Notes: generated from the sequence alone by a model not told the origin. Shown: positions 39,780 through 52,447, numbered from the stretch's first letter. The stretch is 64,000 nucleotides of DNA from Globodera rostochiensis (GCA_018350325.1 JAEVLN010000021.1:496001-560000); one strand, 5' to 3'. Numbers and translations: made by a program.

Positions 39780-40010
39780 AATTTAACTTTAAAAAAATGT
39801 CATTTATTATTTAAATCCAACGTCTTAAATTTATTAAAGAGCCCTTAAATAAAAGTGATCATTGCCTTAAAATGGTATGGAAATCGGTTAACTGCTTAAT
39901 ATTAATTAGATGAATGAGTCAAATATAAAAATGCCCTAAGGAAGTGAATTTAATTAATTAATTTTTATTAATTTTAATGATTTTTATATAATTTTTCTTT
40001 GTTTATGCAG

Positions 40011-40090
40011 CAGTCGTCAAGCTCTGTCCTTTTAGTTCGACATTAAATCGGACGTTGCAAACAATCCAGTCACGGCGAACCGAATGCTAA
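40011..40090 (+). CDS. Candidate terminal exon, unknown protein
   Basis: A strong acceptor (CTTTGTTTATGCAG at 40010) is followed by VVKLCPFSSTLNRTLQTIQS and RRTEC, stop at 40088-40090. The other two frames stop early. Gene unknown; it may follow 39597-39779. Confidence 0.55.
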
Positions 40091-40598
40091 CGTTAATAAA
40101 TACAAATGTGCGAATTATCGTGTTTTCAATTAATAACAAAAAGATGCATTTGTTAATGAAAATTTAAGCATTTCCACTCAAAATGCTGAGAAAAACAGTT
40201 ATTTTAAAACACTAATTGGCTCACTCAACGTGTTAAGACCAATTTCTGAGTTGAATCATAACATTCCTTTCACCTTCAACCCAATATTATTTGTTTTCAA
40301 ATATGAATATTAAATTCCGACATAGGAAACAAAATCAAAAAAAAGAAAATCTTTCATTAAAGCTAAAAACTCATACTTCCTTAAAAACAGTCAAGTTGTT
40401 AATAATTAGAATTTAATGTGCAATAAAAAAAAGTAAAAGGTTAAAGAAGCGAAACATAATAAAATTTATATTTTTAAAGAAGCAGTGACAAATATTTGGA
40501 GATTATCAATATTTACGTATTTTTTAGTTAAAATAAATTTATAAATGTAATTGTTGCTAACGCTTTATTGTAACATATTTGGCAGAGGTAAAATATAA

Positions 40599-40721
40599 GT
40601 AAGATGTAATTACCAAAAATCCAAAATCACACAATATTCACAAAAAAATTTCAATTCGCGAATTATCATTTGCAAGCGTGCAAGTAAGAAAATGGACAAA
40701 GAACGCCAACAGATGGAATAA
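40599..40721 (+). CDS. Candidate exon, basic protein
   Basis: A plus frame open for 40 codons, with SQKNFNSRIIICKRASKKMD then KERQQME before TAA. Highly charged. The 65-codon F/L-rich minus frame at 40638-40835 appears to be its antisense shadow. A GTAAGA donor lies within it (40683), so it may end earlier. Confidence 0.4.
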   Translation, partial: VRCNYQKSKITQYSQKNFNSRIIICKRASKKMDKERQQME

Positions 40722-42565
40722 CCGAGCGAGTTGCATAAAATGTTTATAAAAATAGAAGTCTAATATTAAACCTTTTCCTTCAATTTTAGTTCCATAAGAA
40801 AATTTAAACAAGAAATGAAGCTGAAACAAAATCAAAATAAATAAATAAATTTGTTTGGAACGCTAAATCTTTGATAGTTTCAAATTTTCTTTAAAATAGC
40901 AACAACAAAACCCCTATTTTCAAAAATAAAAAATAAATAAATTTCATTGTTCTTTCGGTTTAATAAAAAAAAACTGTTGATTTGTTAATTAAATTATTTC
41001 AAAAATTTTATTGACGAACTATTGAGCTGGCTGGAATTTGAGGCCAACGATTCCACTCGCACGGTGTTGTAGAACAGCTCGTGATCGTGTTTAACAGAGC
41101 GTACGCGAAATTTTGAGCATTGCGCAATAAATGCAAGAAGTAAATAAATATTTTTGAGTTAAAAAAATGATAAAAATATTGGACCCCGATGTGCTTGCGA
41201 TAATTGGAGGCGGGAGAAGACGAAATAATTTATACCACTATTGCTAAAATTATCAGTCTTTAACCTGACCGCGGACGTCCATCACAACTGAATGTAATGT
41301 AATCAAAAAGCAAAAATTAAATTAAATTTTCAACATAAAAAAGCTTTTTCCTTCGCCATTTGCGAGATAATATAATATTAAATAAAAATACATCATCTTT
41401 ACATGCCACGCAAATATAAGTATTATCGACAATTAGTCCAGTACGAGTCATTTCCAGACATTCTAATATTAGTTTAATTAAAGTTTTAAAACTTGTTTTT
41501 GTTTTAATTTTTAACTTCTTTTTTTTTTGTAAACCTGGGAATGCGTGGACCCATTTCATCAAGACACTCAAAAACAGCTTGTTTTAAATTATTAGAATAT
41601 TCATTTGGGGAAAAATAACAATTTTCGAAAGCAAAAACAAATTGTTTATCTAATATTCAGCTTATACATTCATGCAAATTTGCAATTAGAAGTTACAAAA
41701 TCGCTTCCGATTTTTTGTGCAAGGAGCAAAAAAATGACGTTCGAGGCGCGAATTTAAAAAGTCAAAAATTAATTAAACCGTTAATAAACAATTGGAAAAG
41801 ACTAATTTTTAAAAGCTTTAAACCATACATTAAAATTCATTATTTGCAGATAAACAAGGCTAAATGTAAACCAAAACGCAGAAATATAATTTTAACATTA
41901 AATATAACAATATTCTTCTGAATAATATAAAATATAAATATTATGAAATTATCACAATTAATGACGCAAAAGAAAAGTCAATCAAAAAAACGATATTTTA
42001 TTTAGGTTATCTGATATGATAATGATCTAATAAACCTATGAATTATAGACTAAACTTTTTTTTGTTATTAACTTTATAAAAATATATCAAACGTAAAAAT
42101 TTGTGTAAGCTCTAGCTTTTACAATTATGCCATGCACTTTGTCATGACAACATTTATTTTTCTTTATCTGAAATTATACATCTTTATTGTGATTATATTT
42201 CAATTACGAATGTATTCTAAAGCCAAAGAATTTTTAATGCATATTAATTTTATTCTAGATTTTTGTTTTATTAAATTTTTCAAGCTTTTATGTATGAGCA
42301 GCTCAATGAAATGCATTATGCAACGGCCCACTCATCAAAACGTTAAACTTTGGTTTGGTTTTGTCGAGCAATTCTTCTCCCATGATAACATTTCATTCGA
42401 GAACCGAAGCATACCAAATTTTGTCATTAGAAAATCTTTTTTATAAATACTTTTTTGTCGCTGTTTAAACCTTTTACAATGTCTATTTTTTGTTGATTCT
42501 GACAGATCGATATAATTATTCCAAATCTTATCATTTAATATTGTTTATTTTTATAAATTTTTTTT

Positions 42566-42580
42566 GGGGGGGGGGGGGGG
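42566..42580 (+). repeat. G15 homopolymer
   Basis: Fifteen consecutive G preceded by a T run, in AT-rich DNA. The exact length is probably unreliable. Confidence 0.9.
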
Positions 42581-42698
42581 TTTAATTCAGTAAGCAATAG
42601 TTTTCGACGCATTTTGCTTTAGCTAAGCTTATTAGATTAATGGTTTCTTGCCGTACAAAAGAATTTAAGTGTGTTTATTAACATCGCAATATTTGATT

Positions 42699-42912
42699 TT
42701 AATCTTTTTTTAATTTTGGCACATAAATAATGCGGATGGCAGCCGAGATGGCGATGCCTTGACTACGCTGCTGCATGGCCTTGCGCTCAGCCTTTGTAGA
42801 AAAAAATGTCGGCAACTAAGTTGCGCAAGTGGGCAATGTGTGATTTGTTGCCCTTGGCGATTATCGCAAGCAAGCCATTGGCACGGTTGCAATCAGCGCG
42901 CCAATTGCGTCC
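42699..42912 (-). CDS. Candidate exon with internal frame change
   Basis: The acceptor AAATAACTAG (minus strand) opens 41 codons (RADCNRANGLLAIIAKGNKS, then HIAHLRNLVADIFF) ending at 42787. In the next frame, open from about 42810 down to 42699, is AERKAMQQRSQGIAISAAIR with a basic end. A one-base change in the T7 run near 42800 would join them, so this is a frameshifted gene, a sequencing error, or two alternative exons. GC-rich. Plus-strand frames over it are shadows. Family unknown. Confidence 0.5.
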
Positions 42913-43331
42913 CTAGTTATTTTATTATCAATTTACTTTTTATATTTTTCAATTTTATTTCACCGACAATAGCTTTCCAGAGCCTTTTTTTAATTGTCGC
43001 CTCCATTATACCTCTGTGTTTTAATGTATGTTTATAAAATATATCTTTAAACGATTGAAAAATATTGAATTGAATTTAATTTGCATCGCCAGAAAATTTT
43101 AATTTTAAAAGATTCACTTTTAAACCTTAAACAAATATATAAATGTATTAGACATAATTAAGGTTTTATTAATCAGATATTTTTCTATAGACGTTTGAAT
43201 TATTTCATTAAAAAAAATTTTCCAATTATCAGTTTTGGTAAACCGCAATACTTTTTTTTGCAAGCACAAGGTGATGCGACAAACAACCTTAAATAATAAA
43301 AATTTGATAGTTTTTTCTTTATACTTACTTT

Positions 43332-43463
43332 TTATAAACTGCTATAAATTAGTTGCTTAGTGTTTTCTTTTAATATTTGTTCACATCGTAAGGCAAACGA
43401 GCGTTGATTTAGTCGAACTCCTCTGAGTGAAGATGACTTTTTCCTTAACACTTTGAATGACCT
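43332..43463 (-). CDS. Candidate terminal exon, basic protein
   Basis: A minus frame open for 43 codons to TAA at 43332. It contains LRKKSSSLRGVRLNQRSFAL then RCEQILKENTKQLIYSSL. The acceptor is weak (AAAG). It probably follows 43749-43877. Confidence 0.5.
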   Translation of the reverse strand, partial: RSFKVLRKKSSSLRGVRLNQRSFALRCEQILKENTKQLIYSSL

Positions 43464-43748
43464 TTACTTTATATATTTTTTTAATTGTATTAACGATTTT
43501 CAAAATTTGAATGCATTTAATTAGATTATTAATTTGTACTATAAAGTTTAACTGTAAGGTAAGATAAATTATCGCTAAATTGGTAAATAATTGTTATATT
43601 AATATTTAGTTTATAATTTTTATTTTCATTTGCATTTTAAACTTTTTTTTTGCGCAGGTAAAGTGACATGAAAAAAAGACGGTCAGAAACTTTTATAAGT
43701 AGGTTTAGTTTTCCAGTGTATCATTTTGATAAGCTTAGTTTAAATCTG

Positions 43749-43877
43749 CTACTGCAGATAATACTTTTTGGGTGATCTAATTCGTCTAAATTTATAAGCT
43801 TTTTTGTAGCCGCCACTGAGATTCAAAAGAGCAGTTTTATTTTGGTAGATTATGGCATAAATAAGGTCAGTAGACAA
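43749..43877 (-). CDS. Candidate exon, 42 codons, unknown protein
   Basis: The acceptor TTAAATATTAG (minus strand) opens LSTDLIYAIIYQNKTALLNL, followed by SGGYKKAYKFRRIRSPKKYY, stop at 43749. Basic second half. Family unknown. Confidence 0.5.
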   Translation of the reverse strand: MSTDLIYAIIYQNKTALLNLSGGYKKAYKFRRIRSPKKYYLQ

Positions 43878-44870
43878 CTAATATTTAACTTTTGAAATTC
43901 TATTTTTGTTGATTTACGTTTTATTTATATCTTTTATATTTCATTATTTTATGTATTACCTTTTTATTTAATTTTCATTTTATAATGAATGCTTCTTCTC
44001 GTAAATAAATTTTAAATGGAAGATCGCGTAGCATGTTTATGTTTGTACATAATTTAAAAAAGTCCATAGATTGGCGGTAAATTGTTTAGTAATTTTTGAA
44101 TAAGCAAATTTTAAACAGAAAAGGAGAAGACAGATTAATAAATGAGGACCGGAAACTTATAAATAAAAATTAAATTAACATATTAAAAAACACGAATAAA
44201 TTGCATATTTCATTTTTAAAAATCGCAAAAACATATTAAAATTTAATACTACTAAAGATAAATTATATAAAAAATTAACTATTGTATTAATTAAGGTTAA
44301 TTGTGCAAAACAAAAAAATAATTATCGAACAGAGTGGTGTTAATGTGAAATGTTAAAATATAAAGTAATAAAACAAAAATTAAAGCTGCAATTACATGTT
44401 TCTTTTACAGTGTTGCAGAGTGAAGTGTAGACTTCTTATTGACCTAAGTATCATGCATAGAAAAAATATATAATAAATTTTAATCAAAAAGTAACTTAGA
44501 AACAGATACAATTTTAAACTATTACTTTAAATATGCTAAACTAAAAATCACAAATGTTGGTTTATGTATTTTAAGAAACATAATATTTTGATTGGAACAA
44601 TTAGAGGAATATGAATTTGAATCACCAAAAACGAAGTGTACGTTTTGATGTGTAATGTGATACAGAAAATGTTGACAGATAAATTGCGGCCGAAAAAACA
44701 CATCAAGATAGTGATTGAATATAAATAAATAAATTATTTAAATCAAAAAATTTTAAAAATCACGTTAAAATAAAACAAATATTGTAATATTGATTTACTT
44801 TTTAAAAATACTTAAAAATAATTTACTAATTACTGTCATATATTAGTAGTGCATTAATTAATCATTAAAA

Positions 44871-44999
44871 ATGCAAAAAAACCAAATTCTAGTCGTAATT
44901 AAAAAACTTAAGTTCGGCATTGGTTTCTCCATAGCGATCACAGCGAAACATCTTTCACAAAGTCGAACTAAGCGTATAAAGTCACCCAATTCGCTTTAA
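44871..44999 (+). CDS. Small ORF in duplication copy 1
   Basis: A 42-residue ATG-started frame (MQKNQILVVIKKLKFGIGFS, then IAITAKHLSQSRTKRIKSPN). Conserved in copy 2, but the two copies are too similar for that to be evidence of selection. The minus strand is also largely open. Unknown. Confidence 0.3.
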   Translation: MQKNQILVVIKKLKFGIGFSIAITAKHLSQSRTKRIKSPNSL

Positions 45000-45404
45000 T
45001 TCTATCTTTTTACCCCAATTTACAGGTTGAGGCAGTAAATTATTTTTAAAAAAGGCGCGAAACTGAGGGTGGGCTTATGTCAAAATTACTTACACACAAT
45101 TAGAACGGAAGGAATTCAATAATTAACCAACAATGAGTTTTTTTACCTTTTTTATATTAAAAAAAATAAATAAAAAGAGAAATTTGTTGTTTATTTTTTA
45201 ACTTTCACCCGGATCTCTATTTAGTTCTCTATTATTTAGTTCTCTAAAAACACGTCCGCAAATTTAAATTTGAACAAACTAAAAAGCATATTATTAAATC
45301 AAATGCCCTCATTTGTGATTGACGTTTGGTGCCTAAATCTTAACAACTATAAATTTTAAGGCATTAAATTAAATTAATATAAATAACCTTGTAATAATTG
45401 TTAA

Positions 45405-45611
45405 GAGTATGCCAATTCATTTTTCATTACAAATGTTTATGGTGGACTCGAATTATGGAAACTTTTACTATCGTTTGAGCCTAATTTTTGTATAGGGCCA
45501 TGCTCCAAAACGCCACGCATACCTTCAATTATGGTAGATTTTGAACTAAGAGGGCAGAAAAGTTCGACCGTGGCGCTCATTACCGATCGAAAACAAAAAT
45601 CTTGGAAATAA
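45405..45611 (+). CDS. 68-codon coding-like segment, strand uncertain
   Basis: A plus frame open for 68 codons between stops, with NVYGGLELWKLLLSFEPNFC and DFELRGQKSSTVALITDRKQ. The minus strand over the same bases is open for about 64 codons and also protein-like (MSATVELFCPLSSKSTIIEG). One is a real exon, probably, but I cannot tell which. Repeated at 48484-48690. Confidence 0.4.
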   Translation, partial: EYANSFFITNVYGGLELWKLLLSFEPNFCIGPCSKTPRIPSIMVDFELRGQKSSTVALITDRKQKSWK

Positions 45612-47949
45612 ATGAATTTAACAAATGATTTTCATCCAATACCAATTGAAAAAAACACGTGCTGGGGGCAAATTTTTGTAAATAACTTCATTAATCAAAT
45701 AAAACAATACAATAAAAAATAAAAATACAACTAAAACCAGTGTACGTCGATTTATTAAAATGATTTGTCGAACGATATTTTTGGTAGAAAGATTTGAAAC
45801 ATAACCATATTATTGTGATTTTTAATAACAATTAATCTAATTTAAAAAATATAATGTTTCAATCCTTGAGATTTATCAAAAACTTAAGTTAAAAATGACT
45901 ATAAACTATTTACTCTACTCTTTGTTTATATATATAAATTTAACTTATCTGACTAAAACAATTTACAAATATAATTTAATAATATTTAATTAAGATCAAA
46001 CCGCTGTTGAGACAGATGCAATGTGGAAAGTTTTGTCTGCATTAAATGTGTGTGTGTAAGGTGCCGGCTGCTTATGTTTCAGACATTTGGAGGCTCTATT
46101 TTTACGGTAAAAGCAAGTTTAAATTAGAAATTGTTTTTCGGCAAAAAAGCAATATAAGATATCATTGTTGTGGAACAAACGAATAATATTAAGCTTCTAC
46201 ACGAACTATACAATGGTCAACGATTTATCCAAAGAAAATTCTTTATATTAATTAATGTTAATCGGGAAAAAAACTTTCAAACCTAAATATTAATGCAAAC
46301 TCGATAATGACGCGACCAAAAGGACAATGGATTTGTTAATATAAAAGAAACATTTTGTCAAAATAATAATTGAAAAAATAAATGTAGAAAATAAATTATT
46401 ACAAAAACATTGTAAATTCTTCTGCTTAAAGGCAAAGCTATTTAAATATATCTAAATAACAATTTAAATTCATTTTTGTTTTTTAACCATCTATTACCAA
46501 TCTGGTAAAAGAAAATTTAAATACAAAAAATAAATAATACTTGAATGGGTAATTAGATAAAATTAAACTAAATAACGAACTTACCACAATAAATAAAAAT
46601 AAAGCTACCAAGTTTATCTGTAGCATTTGCTAATTTTATTCACAATAGTTTTAAAGACATTATTTATTTTGTACTTCACCTTATTCGGTTTTGATAAATT
46701 TTAAGTTTTAAATTTCTACGAATTTAACTTGGTAAATAATTTATTTTAAATTATTACAATGTCTTTTTGAGCGCTTTTCTGGTGACTCTTCGCTGATCAG
46801 TTATTTAAATTAGATATTTTTTATCACTTTGAGTATTATATTTTTAATCCAATTATTTTTTACTTCCTCAGGAGTTAAATAAAAAACCTGAATTATTTTT
46901 GGCAGCTTTTGATTATATTTTATAGGATTAGCATTACTGCAAATTTATTATTCCATAATTTGTTCTAGATTTACAAAAATATTTGTCTATCATGGCCGTT
47001 TACAGCCAATTGGGCAAACAGTAGCTTCTTGTAGGAAGCAAGAAGAACAACGAAAGTCCATCATCAGTGACATAAACTTCTTTAATGATTTTTGATGTTT
47101 GATAACGAATTCATTATTTTACTAGTACCCCTTAAAGTCCATAGATTGGCCGGGTAAATTGTTTAGTAATTTGTTGAATAAGCAATTTTTTAAAAGAAAA
47201 GGAGAAGAAGACAGATTCATAAATGAGGACCGGAAACTTATAAATAAAAATTAAATTAACCATATTAAAAAACACGAATAAATTGCATATTTCATTTTAA
47301 AAATCGCAAAAACATATTAAAATTTAATACTACTAAAGATAAATTATATAAAAATTAACTATTGTATTAATTAAGGTTAATTGTGCAAAACAAAAAAATA
47401 ATTATCGAACAGAGTGGTGTTAATGTGAAATGTTAAAATATAAAGTAATAAAACAAAAATTAAAGCTGCAATTACATGTTTCTTTTGACAGTGTTGCAGA
47501 GTGAAGTGTAGACTTCTTATTGACCTAAGTATCATGCATAGAAAAAATATATAATAATTTTAATCAAAAGTAACTTAGAAACAGATACAATTTTAAACTA
47601 TTACTTTAAATATGCTAAACTAAAAATCACAAATGTTGGTTTATGTATTTTAAGAAACATAATATTTTGATTGGAACAATTAGAGGAATATGAATTTGAA
47701 TCACCAAAAACGAAGTGTACGTTTTGATGTGTAATGTGATACAGAAAATGTTGACAGATAAATTGCGGCCGAAAAAACACATCAAGATAGTGATTGAATA
47801 TAAATAAATAAATTATTTAAATCAAAAAATTTTAAAAATCACGTTAAAATAAAACAAATATTGTAATATTGATTTACTTTTTAAAAATACTTAAAAATAA
47901 TTTACTAATTACTGTCATATATTAGTAGTGCATTAATTAATCATTAAAA

Positions 47950-48078
47950 ATGCAAAAAAACCAAATTCTAGTCGTAATTAAAAAACTTAAGTTCGGCATT
48001 GGTTTCTCCATAGCGATCACAGCGAAACATCTTTCACAAAGTCGAACTAAGCGTATAAAGTCACCCAATTCGCTTTAA
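47950..48078 (+). CDS. Small ORF in duplication copy 2
   Basis: Second copy of the 42-residue frame at 44871-44999, with the same reading and stop. Confidence 0.3.
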   Translation: MQKNQILVVIKKLKFGIGFSIAITAKHLSQSRTKRIKSPNSL

Positions 48079-48483
48079 TTCTATCTTTTTACCCCAATTT
48101 ACAGGTTGAGGCAGTAAATTATTTTTAAAAAAGGCGCGAAACTGAGGGTGGGCTTATGTCAAAATTACTTACACACAATTAGAACGGAAGGAATTCAATA
48201 ATTAACCAACAATGAGTTTTTTTTACCTTTTTTATATTAAAAAAATAAATAAAAAGAGAAATTTGTTGTTTATTTTTTAACTTTCACCCGGATCTCTATT
48301 TAGTTCTCTATTATTTAGTTCTCTAAAAACACGTCCGCAAATTTAAATTTGAACAAACTAAAAAGCATATTATTAAATCAAATGCCCTCATTTGTGATTG
48401 ACGTTTGGTGCCTAAATCTTAACAACTATAAATTTTAAGGCATTAAATTAAATTAATATAAATAACCTTGTAATAATTGTTAA

Positions 48484-48690
48484 GAGTATGCCAATTCATT
48501 TTTCATTACAAATGTTTATGGTGGACTCGAATTATGGAAACTTTTACTATCGTTTGAGCCTAATTTTTGTATAGGGCCATGCTCCAAAACGCCACGCATA
48601 CCTTCAATTATGGTAGATTTTGAACTAAGAGGGCAGAAAAGTTCGACCGTGGCGCTCATTACCGATCGAAAACAAAAATCTTGGAAATAA
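48484..48690 (+). CDS. 68-codon coding-like segment, copy 2
   Basis: Second copy of the segment at 45405-45611, open in the same plus and minus frames. Strand uncertain. Confidence 0.35.
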   Translation, partial: EYANSFFITNVYGGLELWKLLLSFEPNFCIGPCSKTPRIPSIMVDFELRGQKSSTVALITDRKQKSWK

Positions 48691-50851
48691 ATGAATTTAA
48701 CAAATGATTTTCATCCAATACCAATTGAAAAAAACACGTGCTGGGGGCAAATTTTTGTAAATAACTTCATTAATCAAATAAAACAATACAATAAAAAATA
48801 AAAATACAACTAAAACCAGTGTACGTCGATTTATTAAAATGATTTGTCGAACGATATTTTTGGTAGAAAGATTTGAAACATAACCATATTATTGTGATTT
48901 TTAATAACAATTAATCTAATTTAAAAAATATAATGTTTCAATCCTTGAGATTTATCAAAAACTTAAGTTAAAAATGACTATAAACTATTTACTCTACTCT
49001 TTGTTTATATATATAAATTTAACTTATCTGACTAAAACAATTTACAAATATAATTTAATAATATTTAATTAAGATCAAACCGCTGTTGAGACAGATGCAA
49101 TGTGGAAAGTTTTGTCTGCATTAAATGTGTGTGTGTAAGGTGCCGGCTGCTTATGTTTCAGACATTTGGAGGCTCTATTTTTACGGTAAAAGCAAGTTTA
49201 AATTAGAAATTGTTTTTCGGCAAAAAAGCAATATAAGATATCATTGTTGTGGAACAAACGAATAATATTAAGCTTCTACACGAACTATACAATGGTCAAC
49301 GATTTATCCAAAGAAAATTCTTTATATTAATTAATGTTAATCGGGAAAAAAACTTTTCAAACCTAAATATTAATGCAAACTCGATAATGACGCGACCAAA
49401 AGGACAATGGATTTGTTAATATAAAAGAAACATTTTGTCAAAATAATAATTGAAAAAATAAATGTAGAAAATAAATTATTACAAAAACATTGTAAATTCT
49501 TCTGCTTAAAGGCAAAGCTATTTAAATATATCTAAATAACAATTTAAATTCATTTTTGTTTTTTAACCATCTATTACCAATCTGGTAAAAGAAAATTTAA
49601 ATACAAAAAATAAATAATACTTGAATGGGTAATTAGATAAAATTAAACTAAATAACGAACTTACCACAATAAATAAAAATAAAGCTACCAAGTTTATCTG
49701 TAGCATTTGCTAATTTTATTCACAATAGTTTTTAAAGACATTATTTATTTTGTACTTCACCTTATTCGGTTTTGATAAATTTTAAGTTTTAAATTTCTAC
49801 GAATTTAACTTGGTAAATAATTTATTTTAAATTATTACAATGTCTTTTTGAGCGCTTTTCTGGTGACTCTTCGCTGATCAGTTATTTAAATTAGATATTT
49901 TTTTATCACTTTGAGTATTATATTTTTAATCCAATTATTTTTTACTTCCTCAGGAGTTAAATAAAAAACCTGAATTATTTTTTGGCAGCTTTTGATTATA
50001 TTTTATAGGATTAGCATTACTGCAAATTTATTATTCCATAATTTGTTCTAGATTATCAACAAAAATATTTGTCTATCAATGGGTCCGTTTACAGCCAAAT
50101 TGGGCAAAACAGTAGCTTCTTGTAGGAAGCAAGAAGAACAACAGAAAGTCCACTCATCAGTGGAGCATAAACTTCTTGTAATGGAGTTTTGTTTGATAAC
50201 GCAGTTTAATAGAATGTTATGAAATATAATAAATAAACTACTTCAAAACCCCTTAATAAATATTCCATCAAAGTATTTAAACTGTATTACCAAAAAAAGC
50301 AACCTATTAATTGAAGCAACTAAATAAAAAAATGTGATAAAAAAACAAAAAATATATTTTTAAAATAAATGCAAAAGTTTCAATAAAAATTATATTATTA
50401 TCCAAAAAGCAAGATGAATGTTTGAGTTTATTCAAAGCGCCACGATTAACACTAGTTATCTCAAGTAAAAAACAATAACATACATAATTGAGAAATGTTT
50501 TTTGTTGAGCAAATGAAAAACTTCAAATTTTTCACGTGAATTGATATATCTAGTGGGCGAGCAAAAATTCAAAAAAAGCTAACTACAATCAATTTACCTT
50601 ATTTAAAATGATGCAACAAAATTTGAAAATTCACAAGGATAAAGGAATACTGATATTTCATTATTATGATTTGAACACTAAATAGTAATAATGATAAATA
50701 AAATAATGCAGATTTTATATAAACATGAACTAATTTTTTACATTATATAACCATCAGCATGTTGCGCTAATAGAAGAAGAGCAAAATTCGAACCTTGACT
50801 CGGAAATAAAAATATAAACACAAAAGAAATATTAATCAATTTAATAATAAG

Positions 50852-50935
50852 TCACGGCGTGCGGCCGTTTCCGTCCATGAAGGGGTAGATGAACGAGGTT
50901 AAAATGATATTAATTATGTCAACCCAAAATTTCGT
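50852..50935 (-). CDS. Fic-domain exon fragment with H-to-Y motif
   Basis: The minus frame ends FIYPFMDGNGRTP. The Fic AMP-transferase signature is HPFx(D/E)GNGRT; here all motif positions match except the catalytic His, which is Tyr (codon TAC, 50885-50887). Fic enzymes transfer AMP to Ser/Thr/Tyr of partner proteins, and in animals FicD modifies the ER chaperone BiP. Loss of the His should abolish AMPylation. A donor GCC|GTGACT follows GRT. No acceptor is obvious. A 60-codon minus frame at 50980-51162 may hold the preceding helix. Exon of a diverged gene, a pseudogene, or a base error. Confidence 0.6.
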   Translation of the reverse strand, partial: TKFWVDIINIILTSFIYPFMDGNGRTP

Positions 50936-51965
50936 TTTTGATTTGGATCATTTTAATAAAAACTTGTTAAACAACCAAATCACTTTGATAAATTTTTAAA
51001 AATTGAATTGTTTAATGTATTGTAAAAGGAAATAAGCGAACCGATACAATATAAAGCACAAATTTTAGATAGATAAATATATCTAAGGTATTTAAAATAT
51101 TTATATCGTATTAATGCAATATCTTTACATATATTTAATAAGTCCATTAAAGCCAAATGCAAATTTACTTCATTTTTGAAGTCTTCAATTCTTATGTAAA
51201 AGTTAATAAATAAATGGCAATTTTAATGAATATTAAGAAATGTCAAATTTTTAAAGAATTAATAATACACGAATACATATCAATAGTTAAAACTGGAATA
51301 AAAAGAACTGCGCCATCGTTTTTTATTTAGCTTAAATAGTTATGTTGGGGGATTTTTTTCGATAAATTCTGGCATTCAAATACTTATTGTGCGCGTTATG
51401 TTGTTAGCGCACATTTTTGTTTGCATTTTAAAATCCCGTTTTGAAGGCACTAAACGAAAAAACGAAAAGTAATTGTGTTTTGTTTTTGTCAACAACGATT
51501 AGCATTCTGAGACTAGCCTAGGGCCTTAACACAATCCTTGCCGCAGGGTTTAAATATTTCTTAAATTATAGAAAAAAATATTAAGTTAAAAAAGTTTCAT
51601 ATAATGTAAAAGTACGGTAGTGAAAAAAAATTTTAACTAAAAGGATTGATACACCCAAAATTCGCTAAATAAAGCACATAAAAGTCGAATAAATTTTGAA
51701 AAGAAAAAAAATTAAAAAAATCCAAACGGAATGAATAAAATAATATCAAAAATCACGCAATATTAATAATTTATTATTTTAATGAATTCTATGCTTTTTT
51801 ACGATCTTTATATAGGGGGCAATTTTAAATTCACAGTCGAATTGTTTGCCGGAATCAATTGCTCAATATCTTTAATAAATTTTTTGTAATATTTATTTTA
51901 ATAGTTTTAATTTTAGGCATGTTAATTTTATTAAATATTTTATAAAATAAACTATTTGAAAAAAT

Positions 51966-52127
51966 AAATTGGAGATTTTATTAAAAAAGTGCGAGACCTC
52001 TCTCGCGAGAGACGTACTTTCACTACGGAATAAAGCTGTAACCAAAACAAATAGGTCCAGCGTTTTGAATGCGCGATCAATGCCCACTACACGAACCAGA
52101 CTTCACGGAAAAGCTTTACAAAAATAA
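51966..52127 (+). CDS. Candidate exon, 53 codons, basic protein
   Basis: A plus frame, KLEILLKKCETSLARDVLSL and on through TKTNRSSVLNARSMPTTRTR, stop at 52125. Strongly hydrophilic, whereas the 64-codon minus frame over it is F/L/V-rich and looks like the antisense shadow. Acceptor not clear. Confidence 0.45.
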   Translation, partial: KLEILLKKCETSLARDVLSLRNKAVTKTNRSSVLNARSMPTTRTRLHGKALQK

Positions 52128-52342
52128 GTGTCATTCCGTAAAAATTCTTATTTTATTTAATATAAGTAAACATAAAAATAAATAATTTTTATTATTTTGG
52201 AAAAGTAAATAAAAAACATTAAAAAAATAATCTTAAGCATATAAATAAAAGTGCAAACGAGTTTTTGTAAATTTGATTATGGACAAATTTGACGAAATAA
52301 AAATTAAATTTTAAAATTTAAATAAATAATAAAAAAAAATAG

Positions 52343-52447
52343 ATAAACAAACTGATCCAAGATTCAGCGTTAGAAAAAAATCAATATGAATTGCAGAACG
52401 AGGATGGTGCAGTGCCATTCGTTCATGAGGCAAAATTTCAATTATAA
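52343..52447 (+). CDS. Candidate terminal exon, acidic protein
   Basis: After AAAAATAG the plus frame reads INKLIQDSALEKNQYELQNE then DGAVPFVHEAKFQL to TAA at 52445. Its charge makes it preferable to the hydrophobic minus-strand frame (52311-52523). May belong with 51966-52127. Confidence 0.5.
   Translation: MNKLIQDSALEKNQYELQNEDGAVPFVHEAKFQL

Larger units (their letters stand above)
44061..47134. repeat. 3-kb tandem duplication, copy 1
   Basis: Begins AGTCCATAGATTGG. Almost base-for-base identical to copy 2 over about 3,045 bp. Differences are nearly all one-base indels, many in homopolymers, and are densest in the first ~100 and last ~150 bases. The last ~28 bases (AATTCATTATTTTACTAGTA...) have no counterpart in copy 2. 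Confidence 0.95.
47135..50199. repeat. 3-kb tandem duplication, copy 2
   Basis: Starts AGTCCATAGATTGG right after copy 1 and is homologous through GTTTGATAACG near 50199. No target-site duplications or terminal repeats bound it, so it is a segmental tandem duplication or an assembly artefact, not a transposon. Confidence 0.95.
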
